From positions 40,874-104,873 of the forward strand of contig NZ_BAGM01000210.1 of the NCBI RefSeq assembly GCF_000308855.1: a DNA stretch of 64,000 nucleotides. The letters are read 5' to 3'. Below the pieces are notes generated by a model, which was not told where the DNA came from, did no database searches, and saw nothing but the letters and a program-made list of their open reading frames with translations. This document shows, piece after piece, positions 16,972 through 25,732 of this stretch. This DNA is from Nocardia veterana NBRC 100344 (GTDB lineage Bacteria > Actinomycetota > Actinomycetes > Mycobacteriales > Mycobacteriaceae). The translations under genes were made by a program, and so were the position numbers. Within the stretch, counting starts at the first letter, position 1, and each line of letters begins with the position of its first letter.

Positions 16972-19467
16972 TCAACGTGGCGGGGTCGGCGGGTTCTCGT
17001 CCGCGTCCGGAGGGCACCACGGCTCCGGGCTGCGGCGGCGACCGGGAAGTTCACCGCAGTAGGCCTGGATCTCGGGATCGACGTCGCCGTGCCGCACTCG
17101 CATGACGGTGACGGGTTTGTGCCTGGGCACATTGGGCCGGTTGGCGTCGCCGTAGTCGAAGGTGCCGGTCACCCCTTGAAAGCTCCCGAGCTTGGTGATC
17201 TGTCTGGACAGCGCGGCCGCGCTGATCTCACGCCCGTTCCGGTGCAGCTGGGTCACGGCCGCGACGTAGACCTGGGTGGCATCGAAGGTGAGCGCGGCAT
17301 GCCCGTCGAGCGAGCGCTGACCGTCCTTTTCGAACGGAAACAGCGTGTTCAACCGGGCATGGAAATCGCGTGCCGGTCCCGGCTCGGGATCCGTTTCCGG
17401 AACGGGCGTGAAGGACATGAAATAGTAAGGCACGCTGGGTGTTCGGTAACGGGCCGCGGGGTCGGCCACGTGGCGGGTGACGTCGTCGCCGCCGATGACT
17501 GTCGCGTCGGTGCCGCCACAGGACGCCACCCCGTCGAGGAACGTGCCGAAGTCCGGAACCCCGCGTGCGGCGAAGAACGCGATGCCGTCGATCGAGCAGT
17601 TGTCGGCCCCCGCAGCCGCGGCATCGCCGATCAGCCGGTCGCCCGGCCGGGGCTGCTGCGCGTCGGTGCCCTGCCCGGCCGGCGTGAAAGCCGTTGTCTG
17701 CACGGTGAATCCGAACTTCTCGAACCAGTAGGCGGCGTCGTCGCGCAAGTTCGCGCTGTACAGGTCGTTGGGATCACCGGAGTAGTAGATGCGCACTCGC
17801 TTCGAGGTGCCGAGCTGGGCGGCGAATCCGGCGGCGGTCGCGGCCTCGCTCCGATCCTGCGGCGCGACCTGGACGAACAGCGGGATCCAGTCGGCGAGGT
17901 AGTCGAACGACAGCGTCGTCGCGACGGTCGGAATCCGGGCGTCGTTCAGTACGGCCACGGTGTTCTTGGTCGCCTGGTTGCTCAGATTCAAGCCGATCAC
18001 GCCCACGATGCTCGGGTCTTTCCGTGCGCTGTCGGCGATCTGGGCGGCGAGCCGCGGGCCCGACTGCATGTCCCGCCCCGCGTTCCCGATCAGGACCCGG
18101 ATCAACGGCGCCCCGGCTTCCTCGGCATCGAGTTGCAGATTCTGCGCGACGGCCAAGCCCTCCAGGCTCTCTCGCTCCGCGGTGAGCCCGGCCGCCGTAC
18201 CGCCCTCGGGGGCGGTCAGCGCCTCGAGGTCGACGAGGGTGACGTACGGCCGGTCCGGATGTTCTCGATGCCGCTGCTCGGCCAGCCGGTTCTGCGCGGC
18301 GATGGTGTTTTCCACCGACCTGATCCGGTTCTCCACCGCCTCGTCGCGGTCGACCGGCTGGAACAGGTCGAAGGAGCCGTCGGTCAGGCCGATACATTCG
18401 GCGCCGACGCTGATCAGAGTGGTGATCTCGGTGCCGCAGTGCCCCCGCAGGTAGCCGGGATCGTGACCGGCGAAACGCGCACCGCCGCCGGTCGAGATAC
18501 CGACCGCCGCCAGGACCGCGACCGCCACGGCGGCGCGCGTCAGTTGCCGTTGCCGCCGTCGTCGCTCGACTCCGGGCAGCGGTCGCGGCGGTCCGGCGGG
18601 ATTGGGGAACAGCGGCGCATCGGCGAGATCGCGGCCGCCGTCCTGTTCCGGCGAATGTACTTGGGGCGCGGGCGCATCCCTGATCGACTCGAGCCGGGCC
18701 GCGATGAGCCCGCAGATCTGGCGCAAGCTCATCGGTCCCGGCCGGTGCCGGTCGCCCACCTCCAGGACGTCGATCAGGGCCCGACCGAACAGCGTGAACG
18801 AACCCTTGCCGGCCAATCGGGCGGGGTCGCGCGAACTCGAGGCGCACAGCAGGGCGACGCCGCTCGCGCTGTCGTAGCCGAGGATCCGTTCGATCTGCCC
18901 GGCCGATTCCCGTGCCCGGCGATCGAGTCTGGCTTCCTGCTCGACGATTTCGTCGACCTTGGCCGCGGCGACCTCTTCCACGGCGCCTTGGAAATCGTTG
19001 GCGGCGTGGCCGGCGAAGCAGGAATCGAGGATGACGATGCGCGCGCTCCGGGGTGCGGTACTGCGCAGGGTGTGGGCGAGTACCGTCACGCGCATACTGC
19101 TCTCCACCGGAGCCGGTTCGTGCGTTTCGCGCAGCAGCAGACAGTAGAACCGCTGGCCCTCGAAGAAGGCGCCGTGCCCGATGTAGGCCACCAGCACCAG
19201 CATTCCCCGCCCGTCCCGGCTGTGTAACCGATCCATATGGCCGAGCAGAAACGCTCTGATCCGGTCGAAGTGTTCGACCGCGGAGATCGTGCTGTCGAAC
19301 AGATTCAGGATATTGCTTGCGGCCAAACCCATTCCGGCCCGGCCGGCCAGATACTGTTCGACCCCTTTCGCGGTGTTCCGGAACGCCGCATCCCCGGCGA
19401 AGCGATTCAGGTGCGGCCACTGGCTCGCACCGCAGATGATCGCGACCGTCTTGTCGGGATCATGCAC
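16972..19467 (-). CDS. Transmembrane caspase-like peptidase fused to an extracytoplasmic substrate-binding-protein-like domain
   Basis: This 831-residue protein has three parts. Residues 1 to about 260 form a caspase-like (C14) domain: the strand and catalytic His98 in LVAYIGHGAFF, the catalytic Cys150 in IVILDSCFAGHA, and LLCASSSRDPA further on. After a Pro-rich stretch, ERRRRQRQLTR precedes one membrane segment at about 310-328 (RAAVAVAVLAAVGISTGGG), so the N-terminus should be cytosolic by the positive-inside rule. Residues 340-831 look like a type I periplasmic binding fold of the branched-chain-amino-acid receptor kind (APLIRVLIGNAGRD, IVGVIGLNLSNQATKNTVAVLNDARIPTVATT, SKRVRIYYSGDPNDLYSANLRDDAAYWFEKFGFTVQTTAF). 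It reads as a receptor: ligand outside, peptidase inside. The GTG start overlaps the EACC1-like gene by eight bases. Confidence 0.88.
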   Translation of the reverse strand: MHDPDKTVAIICGASQWPHLNRFAGDAAFRNTAKGVEQYLAGRAGMGLAASNILNLFDSTISAVEHFDRIRAFLLGHMDRLHSRDGRGMLVLVAYIGHGAFFEGQRFYCLLLRETHEPAPVESSMRVTVLAHTLRSTAPRSARIVILDSCFAGHAANDFQGAVEEVAAAKVDEIVEQEARLDRRARESAGQIERILGYDSASGVALLCASSSRDPARLAGKGSFTLFGRALIDVLEVGDRHRPGPMSLRQICGLIAARLESIRDAPAPQVHSPEQDGGRDLADAPLFPNPAGPPRPLPGVERRRRQRQLTRAAVAVAVLAAVGISTGGGARFAGHDPGYLRGHCGTEITTLISVGAECIGLTDGSFDLFQPVDRDEAVENRIRSVENTIAAQNRLAEQRHREHPDRPYVTLVDLEALTAPEGGTAAGLTAERESLEGLAVAQNLQLDAEEAGAPLIRVLIGNAGRDMQSGPRLAAQIADSARKDPSIVGVIGLNLSNQATKNTVAVLNDARIPTVATTLSFDYLADWIPLFVQVAPQDRSEAATAAGFAAQLGTSKRVRIYYSGDPNDLYSANLRDDAAYWFEKFGFTVQTTAFTPAGQGTDAQQPRPGDRLIGDAAAAGADNCSIDGIAFFAARGVPDFGTFLDGVASCGGTDATVIGGDDVTRHVADPAARYRTPSVPYYFMSFTPVPETDPEPGPARDFHARLNTLFPFEKDGQRSLDGHAALTFDATQVYVAAVTQLHRNGREISAAALSRQITKLGSFQGVTGTFDYGDANRPNVPRHKPVTVMRVRHGDVDPEIQAYCGELPGRRRSPEPWCPPDADENPPTPPR

Positions 19468-19813
19468 GATCGTCGCCGTCGAGGAACATCCGGACCATGC
19501 GCTCGTGGCGCTGACTCAGGGGTCCTTTGATCTCGATCGTCGCCTCGGTGCCGGTCCGGCTCAATCGCAGGGCGGCGTCGTGCCGCCGTGCCGCCCACCG
19601 GGACAGTTCCCGCACGACCAGCCCCACCGTCGGCGAGGTCAGCACGATCGTCAGGACCGTGCCCAGATCCTGGTTCAACTCGTTCTGCCGGACCCGATCC
19701 GTCGAAACCTCGGGAACACTCCGGTCGAGGCTGTCGGAGAGGTCGGCGCACAGATCGTCCGCGGTCGCCAGGTCCACATCCGGGAACGAACACCGCACCA
19801 GGATCTCAGTCAT
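19460..19813 (-). CDS. EACC1-like small effector-associated protein
   Basis: The 117-residue protein has the layout of effector-associated constant component 1 (EACC1), a small protein found beside conflict-system effectors in actinobacteria: an N-terminal strand (MTEILVRCSF), an acidic middle, a hydrophobic helix (LGTVLTIVLTSPTVGLVVRELSRWAARR) and a strand hairpin (DAALRLSRTGTEATIEIKGP) ending in a helix. Its 3' end overlaps the start of the caspase-like receptor gene, so the two are translationally coupled and likely work together. Known EACC1 proteins accompany caspase, trypsin or TIR effectors; their biochemical role is not established. Identification is by pattern, not by search. Confidence 0.72.
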   Translation of the reverse strand: MTEILVRCSFPDVDLATADDLCADLSDSLDRSVPEVSTDRVRQNELNQDLGTVLTIVLTSPTVGLVVRELSRWAARRHDAALRLSRTGTEATIEIKGPLSQRHERMVRMFLDGDDRA

Positions 19814-19986
19814 CGTCGATCACTCTTGCCCCTCCCACCCGCGACCGGACAATCGAATCCCGCGACCCGCGAGTCGCCGGTACCGCACTGTATACCCGAA
19901 AACGTCGCTCGCGGAACGTCGATGGGCGACGAAGGTCGCGACCGCCGGCGGCAGATACCCGAGCCGGCGATCCGCGACGCCGGCGA

Positions 19987-20565
19987 TCAGCTCGGCGGCG
20001 TCGGCTTGAGACTGCCGACCCCGAGCGAGCCGGGCACGCGTGGGCGCAGTCCCGCCTCCGCCGCGCGAACGTAGCCGGCCGGGTCCTTGTCGACGGACTC
20101 CACGCCCGCGTAGTTACGCGCCTCGTAGGCCGCGAAGGCAACAGCGAGCTGATGGCGTCGCGTCAATCCGACCAGCCGGCGGAAGTCGGTGAGCCCCTCG
20201 CGCTCCTCCTCGGCCATGTGATCGCTGTTGGCCAGATTGGCGGCCGCCACCGCCGCATACCATTCGTCGGTGCCGACCCGATGCCGCCCGACTTCGGCGA
20301 CCGCGTCCCGGATCTCGTTGTGGTCGTGGATGGCGTCGAGCGTCTCGTCCTCCGTGCCGCTCGCCTGCCGAGCCGCCATCCCCGCCTGTAGCAACGCGGG
20401 ATAGAAGATCTCCTCCTCTGCCTGGGCGTGAAGCTCGAGGAAGGCCGCCAACCGGCCCCAGATCGCGGACAACACGGCGGTCTCCCCGCGATCGATCTGC
20501 TCCAGGATCGCGAACAGCCGCCGCTGCTCGTGGTGGTCGTCGAGGATCAGCTCGGTAATGTCCAC
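19987..20565 (-). CDS. Hemerythrin-like HHE cation-binding protein
   Basis: The 192-residue protein is a hemerythrin-like four-helix bundle expected to hold a di-iron centre. Ligand positions are seen in DDHHEQRRLF, LHAQAEEEIFYPALL, IHDHNEIRDAV and SDHMAEEEREGL. Such proteins sense or scavenge oxygen, nitric oxide or peroxide. The C-terminal third (YEARNYAGVESVDKDPAGYVRAAEAGLRPRVPGSLGVGSLKPTPPS) is an unstructured tail. The GTG at 20565 is preferred over the ATG at 20586 because GGGAGGA stands just upstream. It is separated by 173 bp from the EACC1-like gene and seems an independent unit. Confidence 0.88.
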   Translation of the reverse strand: MDITELILDDHHEQRRLFAILEQIDRGETAVLSAIWGRLAAFLELHAQAEEEIFYPALLQAGMAARQASGTEDETLDAIHDHNEIRDAVAEVGRHRVGTDEWYAAVAAANLANSDHMAEEEREGLTDFRRLVGLTRRHQLAVAFAAYEARNYAGVESVDKDPAGYVRAAEAGLRPRVPGSLGVGSLKPTPPS

Positions 20566-20718
20566 AATTCCTCCCTGACACGACATTTCAGGTAAGTACC
20601 GGACCCGGCGGCCCCGCGGCGGGACCGCGGCGCCGGATCCCGACCATAGCCCACGGCCCGGCCCGGGGCCGCGATCGAATCAACACGAGCCGGCCGCGCC
20701 GTACCGGCCCACGTCGGT

Positions 20719-21039
20719 CTATTGCGAGCCGGTGACCCGAGCGAGCACGATGCCGCCGACGATCATCGACAGTGCGAGTATCCGGCCGACGCTGAGCGGA
20801 TCCTTGTCGACGACGACGCCGAGACCGACGGCTCCGACCGCACCGATCCCCGTGAATACCGCATAGGCGGTTCCGACCGGCAGGGTCCGCATCGCGTGCG
20901 AGAGCAGGTACACCGCGAGCGCTGCGAGGACGAAACACAGCAGCGTGGGCAGCGGCCGGGTGAAGTTGTGTGTCGGTTTGATGCTCTGTGACCAGGCGAT
21001 CTCGACCACTCCCGCCAGGGTGAGAACGAGCCAGCTCAT
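20719..21039 (-). CDS. sugE: Small multidrug resistance transporter, SugE/Gdx-like
   Basis: The 106-residue, four-helix membrane protein has the SMR active-site glutamate at position 13 (LAGVVEIAW). The block KPTHNFTR followed by MRTLPVGTAYAVFTGIGAVGA is closer to SugE/Gdx guanidinium exporters than to EmrE. It should work as a dual-topology dimer exchanging protons for guanidinium or quaternary ammonium compounds. Its ATG lies one base after the stop of the azoreductase-like gene (TGAGATG), so it is translationally coupled to it. The unit is divergent from a TetR regulator over two operators; no guanidine riboswitch was noticed in the leader. Confidence 0.85.
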   Translation of the reverse strand: MSWLVLTLAGVVEIAWSQSIKPTHNFTRPLPTLLCFVLAALAVYLLSHAMRTLPVGTAYAVFTGIGAVGAVGLGVVVDKDPLSVGRILALSMIVGGIVLARVTGSQ

Positions 21040-21040
21040 C

Positions 21041-21688
21041 TCAGTACCTCCCGCCCAGCTCGCGGGCGGTGGCGAGGGCGAGCGCATACGACGCGTCGTG
21101 CTCGCCGCGCCGCCGCGCGAGCGCGGGATCCTGACGCGAGTTGGCCAGCTCGGTGGTGACGAAAACCGTGTCGGTGACGCCGAAATGGCCCGCGAAGAAG
21201 TCCCGGAGATAGCGCTCCTGGTAATCGAACGCCGCCTTCGGCGTTCCGGGCGAGTAGGCGCCACCGCGGGCGCTGGCCACCACGAAACGGCGTGGCGCCA
21301 ACGACATTCGCGGGAAGGTCACCTGATCGAGCCACGCCTTCAGCGCCGCCGGGATGGAGTAGTTGTACATCGGGGTGACGATCATCACGACGTCGGCCGC
21401 GAGCAGCTCGGTCAGGAGCGGTTCGACGATCCGCCACGCAGCGGCCTGCGCGGGCGTTCGCGCGAGCGTGCCCAGCCGGTCGAGGTCGAGCGCGCCGGCG
21501 GCGAGAACCGCATCGCAGATCTCGGTCCACCCGGCATCGATGAACGGCACCGGATCGGCGACCAGGTCTCGATAGACATACCGCGCGCCGGGGTGAGCGG
21601 CGCGCCAGGAGCCGGCGAACGCGGCGCTCAGCTCCCTGCTGATGGAACGGGTGCGCGCGCTCGCATCCAAATGCAACAAGGTGGGCAT
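21041..21688 (-). CDS. FMN-dependent NADH:quinone/azo oxidoreductase (AzoR-like)
   Basis: The 215-residue flavodoxin-fold protein begins MPTLLHLDASARTRSISRELSAAF, the phosphate-binding loop of AzoR-type enzymes, and has the second flavin-contact block VVMIVTPMYNYSIPAALKAWLDQVTFPRM. Enzymes of this family reduce quinones by two electrons and can cleave azo dyes, giving protection from electrophiles. It is the first gene of a two-gene operon with the SugE-like exporter and is probably repressed by the divergent TetR protein. Confidence 0.9.
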   Translation of the reverse strand: MPTLLHLDASARTRSISRELSAAFAGSWRAAHPGARYVYRDLVADPVPFIDAGWTEICDAVLAAGALDLDRLGTLARTPAQAAAWRIVEPLLTELLAADVVMIVTPMYNYSIPAALKAWLDQVTFPRMSLAPRRFVVASARGGAYSPGTPKAAFDYQERYLRDFFAGHFGVTDTVFVTTELANSRQDPALARRRGEHDASYALALATARELGGRY

Positions 21689-21707
21689 ATCGAAACCTCC
21701 AAATAAG

Positions 21708-21760
21708 TGGACACCATGTCCAGTTTCATGAGCGTAGCGGCAATCTGGACATCATGTCCA
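21708..21760. promoter_or_regulatory. Twin operator for the TetR regulator at 21783
   Basis: Two near-identical palindromes stand between the divergent genes: TGGACACCATGTCCA (21708-21722) and TGGACATCATGTCCA (21746-21760). Each has arms TGGACA and TGTCCA around three bases. The outer flanks (AATAAG and CTTATT) also mirror each other, so the whole region is a large inverted repeat, one copy facing each promoter. Confidence 0.88.
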
Positions 21761-21782
21761 CTTATTGGGCTATGGTGCGGAT

Positions 21783-22385
21783 ATGGATATTCGCGCCGAT
21801 CTGCTCACGCCATCGCCGACCACCGGCGCCGAACGCGCGGACGCGGCACGCAATCGGGCCAAGGTCCTGGCCGCAGCGGCCGAACTGTTCGCCGCCCGCG
21901 ATCCGCGCACGGTCACGATGGACGACATCGCGAAGGCGGCAGGGGTGGGGCGCGGCACGCTGTATCGCCGATATCCCGACGTCGGCGCCATCGCGATGGC
22001 GCTGCTCGACGAGCACGAACGAGAGCTCCAGAAGCAATTACTCTGCGGGCCACCGCCATTGGGGCCGGGCGCAGCCCCCGCGGAGCGGCTCGCCGCCTTC
22101 TACGCGGCCATGATCGGCCTGCTCGACGCGCACGCCGACCTCGTGCTGGGCGCCGAGAGCGGCGAAGCACGCTTCACCACCGGCGCCTACGGGTTCTGGT
22201 CGGCGCATGTGCGGGCACTGCTCGTGGAAGCCGGTACGCCCCAACCCGATTCGCTGGTCGACGTGCTCCTCGCCCCCCTGGCGGTGGAGGTCTACCGGCA
22301 CCAACGCGAGCGCGGCCGCACCTCGGAGCAGATCACCGCCGCACTCACCCACCTCGCCCACGCGGTCGTCTCGAACGGCGGCTGA
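21783..22385 (+). CDS. TetR-family repressor
   Basis: The 200-residue protein has an N-terminal TetR helix-turn-helix (MDDIAKAAGVGRGTLYRRYPDVGAIAMALLDEHE) and a helical ligand domain. The ATG at 21783 is preferred over the in-frame TTG at 21765, which lies next to the operator. It is divergent from the azoreductase/SugE operon, and two palindromes between the genes suggest it represses both directions. The ligand may be a quinone, dye or cationic compound handled by the neighbours. Confidence 0.92.
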   Translation: MDIRADLLTPSPTTGAERADAARNRAKVLAAAAELFAARDPRTVTMDDIAKAAGVGRGTLYRRYPDVGAIAMALLDEHERELQKQLLCGPPPLGPGAAPAERLAAFYAAMIGLLDAHADLVLGAESGEARFTTGAYGFWSAHVRALLVEAGTPQPDSLVDVLLAPLAVEVYRHQRERGRTSEQITAALTHLAHAVVSNGG

Positions 22386-22442
22386 CCCGCTGCCGATCGG
22401 GACACGCAGACGATCACACCCGGTGCGCGACAGCGGTCACGA

Positions 22443-23960
22443 TCACTGGCCGACCGGCTTCCCGAGCAGGTTCAGCATGAAGGGCGCGATCTGCGGGAGC
22501 AGGGTCGTCCACAATTCCGGCGCCAACAGCACCGAGCCGGCGTCCTTGGTGCCGCAGCCGGTCGGTGCCGGCACGCCGGCGAAGCGGTCGGCGAGAAATT
22601 TGATCATCAGCGGAATCGAGAACGTATCCAGGGTGAGGTGCTCGCTGAAGTGGTCGCGCAGATACTGCACGCGCGCGGTGGGATCCGCGCAGTAGGTGGC
22701 CACGAGGGTGTCGACGGGCCCGACCGGCAGCAGCCAGTCCGGATGGGAATGCAGCATGAACATCGGCATATCGGGCACGTGGTGGCCCATCTTGATCTTG
22801 TCCATCACGGCCACCGCACGCGGATCGTCGAGCGGATGCGGGATGGTGAACAGGCTGTCGTAGTTCACGAACGGCACCACCAGCGAGGTCGGCACCTGGC
22901 AGAGATTCTGTTTCGCGGCGACGATCGCACGCCCCGCCGGCGACAGATACTTGTCGAAAAGCTCTGCCAATTCCGGATATTCGCGGCTTGCACCGACCGC
23001 ACCGGCGAAGATGATGCCCGCTCCGGCGTTGGTACTGCCCATCCTCAGCGCCGCACCGACATCGGCGGGTATGCCGCCTTCGGCGGCGCCGACGATATCG
23101 AGATCGGGCGCGTACTCCTGATGCAGCTCGGCGGCATGTCCGGTCGCCAGGGCACCGCCGGAGTAGCCGGTCATACCCACCTTGGTGCGGCGGCCGTCGA
23201 GTTCCATCGGCGCGAAATTCTCCGCCGCCCGGATGCCGTCGAGCGTGATCCGGCCTTCGAGTGGGCCGGCGCCGAAAGCCTGATCCGGTCCTTGGGTATC
23301 GGTGACGACGACGGCCCACCCCAGCTGCGCGGCGGCGATCGGCACCGCGAACAGACTCGTCGTCTCCGCCGAGCCGGCGAGCGGACCCAGCGATCCGACC
23401 TGACTCAGATACGAAGGGCGACAGTACTGTCCGAGCGAATCCTCGGCGAACTGGTAGGACAGCAGCGGTCGCGGCGCCGAGCTGGGCGCGTGCGGTTTCA
23501 TCACCGTCGTGACCGCCGGAATCGCCCGGCCGCGAGTATCGGTGGAACGAAACGACAGCTGCCAGGCGTCCATATTGATCGGCAGCACAGCAGAATACGC
23601 GAGGTGCACCTGTCGTGCCGCGATGATCTCCCCCGGCTGCTTGCTGTCCACGATCGCCTGGTCCGGGCGGTAGAACCCGGGGTCGAGTTCGGGTGGGGAC
23701 GGCGGAATCGGAAAGGGCAGCGGCGGTGTCACCGGCACCTCGAGCGGCGGCGAGGGCGGCGGTTCGGCGATCGCCACACCGGTCGCCGTCGACATCGCGG
23801 CCGCCGTCACGGCCACGATCATGATCGCGCGTCGGCACCGCGCACGAAAAGCCCGGCGTCGGTCGCGGTTTCGGGTGCTGTCGGCAAAGACCTCGTCGTC
23901 CACCCGTTCAGCACACCGCAGTGCGCACCGACGCGGTACCGGCAATCCGTCAGCCCACAC
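22443..23960 (-). CDS. Secreted LIP-family lipase/esterase
   Basis: This secretory lipase (LIP family, alpha/beta hydrolase) is predicted to act outside the cell on acylglycerols or esters. A basic N-region (RRRAFRARCRRAI) and hydrophobic core MIVAVTAAAMSTATGVAIA form a signal peptide with likely cleavage before EPPPSPP; a Pro-rich linker follows. The nucleophile elbow is GYSGGA in RTKVGMTGYSGGALATGHAAEL; other family blocks are AVVVTDTQGPDQAFGAG and DMPMFMLHSHPDWLLPV. The start is uncertain: the GTG at 23960 has GAGGGAG touching it, while the ATG at 23822 has no clear ribosome site. It is next to a CdaR/PucR-type regulator gene that reads in the same direction. Confidence 0.88.
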   Translation of the reverse strand: MWADGLPVPRRCALRCAERVDDEVFADSTRNRDRRRAFRARCRRAIMIVAVTAAAMSTATGVAIAEPPPSPPLEVPVTPPLPFPIPPSPPELDPGFYRPDQAIVDSKQPGEIIAARQVHLAYSAVLPINMDAWQLSFRSTDTRGRAIPAVTTVMKPHAPSSAPRPLLSYQFAEDSLGQYCRPSYLSQVGSLGPLAGSAETTSLFAVPIAAAQLGWAVVVTDTQGPDQAFGAGPLEGRITLDGIRAAENFAPMELDGRRTKVGMTGYSGGALATGHAAELHQEYAPDLDIVGAAEGGIPADVGAALRMGSTNAGAGIIFAGAVGASREYPELAELFDKYLSPAGRAIVAAKQNLCQVPTSLVVPFVNYDSLFTIPHPLDDPRAVAVMDKIKMGHHVPDMPMFMLHSHPDWLLPVGPVDTLVATYCADPTARVQYLRDHFSEHLTLDTFSIPLMIKFLADRFAGVPAPTGCGTKDAGSVLLAPELWTTLLPQIAPFMLNLLGKPVGQ

Positions 23961-23981
23961 CTCCCTCGTTTGGAAAAGTGC

Positions 23982-25136
23982 CTAATCGGCCGACGCGGCG
24001 GTGAGCCGAGCCGCGTACAGAACCATTGCCGCACGCGGATTCAGTGGGTCCCAGCCGGTCGCCTCGGCGATGCCCGCCAATCGGTAGGTGACGGTGTTGC
24101 GGTGGACACCGAGGCGGCGCGCGGTGGCGAGCTGATTGAACTGGCAGGCGAAGTATGCGTCCAGGGTTCGCAGCAGCACCGGGTGGTCCCGGAGCGCGGC
24201 GACGACCGAACTCAGATACCGCCGGGCCGACGGACCGCCCGTCAGCGCATACTCGAGCAGAACCTCCCGCACCGAGGTGACCGCCTCGGGCCGACCGGTC
24301 CGCCGGCAGATATCACTGACCGCCCGGGCCTGTCGTGCGGCCTCGGGAATGCCGGAAAGCGTTGTCGCACAGGCGATGCCGATCCACATCTGCGGCACCG
24401 AGTCGCAGCGATCGGCGGTGACCGTCCGCTGCACGGCCGACGCGACCTGCTCGACGGTGCCGTCGAGCGGAATCAGCACCGTCCAACCCGCGCTGTCCAT
24501 CCGCAGAAACGCACCGTCGATCCGGTCCAGGGCCGTGCGGATGCGGGTCAGCCGCGCCGGATCGGCGGTCGTGGCCACATCGAACACCGCCACCGCATAC
24601 GACGAAGCGACGGGCACGACCGCCTCCGGCGACCCGTCGCGCGGATCGCGACCCTGCAGCAGCGCGTCGGCGATCGCGCGCCGCCGATCGCGCTGCTCCC
24701 ACAGCGGATCGCTCACGTGCTCGACACACGCGACGGCGACCCGGGCGGTCACGGCTGCCACGAACTCCATCAGGCCGGGACCGACCGAGGCGATCACCGC
24801 CCGCTCGGCCGGACTCGCCGACCGCTCCAATTCGGCGACCATATAGCCCGCCGCGATCCGGTACCGGGCCAGCACGCTCGCCAAGGGCACGCCTTGGCGA
24901 ACGCGCTTCAAGGCCAGATCGACGACCTCGGTCATCGCCGCCGCGGTCGGCAACTCGCCGGACGACAGAAAGTCGAAGAACATCTCGACATTCAGCCGCG
25001 CGCCCCGCACGAATTCCGCCTCACTCAGCGCCGACGGCAGCTGGGAGTACGCCGGCACCTCCGGTGAGAATCCCGCGACCAGCGCACATGCCCGCTCCCG
25101 CAGCGCCCCCACCACCTCGGCATCGACGTCGCTCAT
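23982..25136 (-). CDS. CdaR/PucR-type transcriptional regulator
   Basis: The 384-residue protein has the same plan as the regulator at 6928: a helical sensory N-terminus (LKRVRQGVPLASVLARYRIAAGYMVAELE), a central GGDEF-like part and a C-terminal PucR helix-turn-helix (FNQLATARRLGVHRNTVTYRLAGIAEATGWDPLNPRAAMVLYAARL). The ATG at 25136 is chosen because AAGGTGAG stands five bases upstream. It precedes the lipase gene by 21 bases at most, so the two are likely one operon and the regulator probably controls lipase expression. The effector is unknown. Confidence 0.88.
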   Translation of the reverse strand: MSDVDAEVVGALRERACALVAGFSPEVPAYSQLPSALSEAEFVRGARLNVEMFFDFLSSGELPTAAAMTEVVDLALKRVRQGVPLASVLARYRIAAGYMVAELERSASPAERAVIASVGPGLMEFVAAVTARVAVACVEHVSDPLWEQRDRRRAIADALLQGRDPRDGSPEAVVPVASSYAVAVFDVATTADPARLTRIRTALDRIDGAFLRMDSAGWTVLIPLDGTVEQVASAVQRTVTADRCDSVPQMWIGIACATTLSGIPEAARQARAVSDICRRTGRPEAVTSVREVLLEYALTGGPSARRYLSSVVAALRDHPVLLRTLDAYFACQFNQLATARRLGVHRNTVTYRLAGIAEATGWDPLNPRAAMVLYAARLTAASAD

Positions 25137-25326
25137 GGGTCTCACCTTGGCAAATCCGCGCGACTCGCGCGCCCCTATCTCCGGTTCCGGGTGTCCGGAA
25201 CGAAACAGGCGCTCGACCGGGGTCCGCGCTTCGCGCACCGCGACTCGTGTGGACGGCGGGAATACCGGGTACGCGGCCAGCACCGAAACGGTGGCCATGA
25301 CGCTGTCCGACAGGGAGGTATTCGCG

Positions 25327-25665
25327 ATGGCTGAAACCGAGGTGGACGATCAACTGTGGGACCGCTTCCACCATCTGGTCAATATGACCTCACGACAGCT
25401 CGGCGACTGGCTGCGAACCGAGGGCGCAGGCAGCGATGCCGAAACCGAACCGGACCATGCGGGCCCGGAACTGGGCAGGCAGGTACTGGCGATCCTCGGC
25501 AAACGACGTACCGATGTGAATGCCGACGACGTCGCTGTGATGCGCCGGGTGGTCGAGCGGATCACCGAGTTGCGCGGTGAGGCCGGCGACGAAGCAGCGG
25601 CCGGCGACGATCGCCGGCGCCGCGGCCTGATGTCGCTCGGCCACGATCCGCTGCAGTCGCCCTGA
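25327..25665 (+). CDS. DUF3140-family small protein
   Basis: The 112-residue protein resembles DUF3140 proteins, with WDRFHHLVNMTSRQLGDWLRTE near the start and RTDVNADDVAVMRRVVERITELRG in the second half. Genomic partners of this family often include short DNA- or stress-related proteins, but its function is not known. It is soluble and very acidic in the middle. The ATG at 25327 is preferred because AGGGAGG stands eight bases upstream, though an ATG ten codons earlier is in frame. Confidence 0.78.
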   Translation: MAETEVDDQLWDRFHHLVNMTSRQLGDWLRTEGAGSDAETEPDHAGPELGRQVLAILGKRRTDVNADDVAVMRRVVERITELRGEAGDEAAAGDDRRRRGLMSLGHDPLQSP

Positions 25666-25732
25666 CGGATCCGGTCGACGGCGTGTGACCGTGCGGGCGT
25701 GTGACCATGGGGGCGCTGGGTAGTCGGCGATC

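Noticed and set aside
21765..21782. Earlier TTG start for the TetR gene at 21783
   Set aside because: It begins five bases past the second operator, where the promoter or 5' end should lie, and has no ribosome site.
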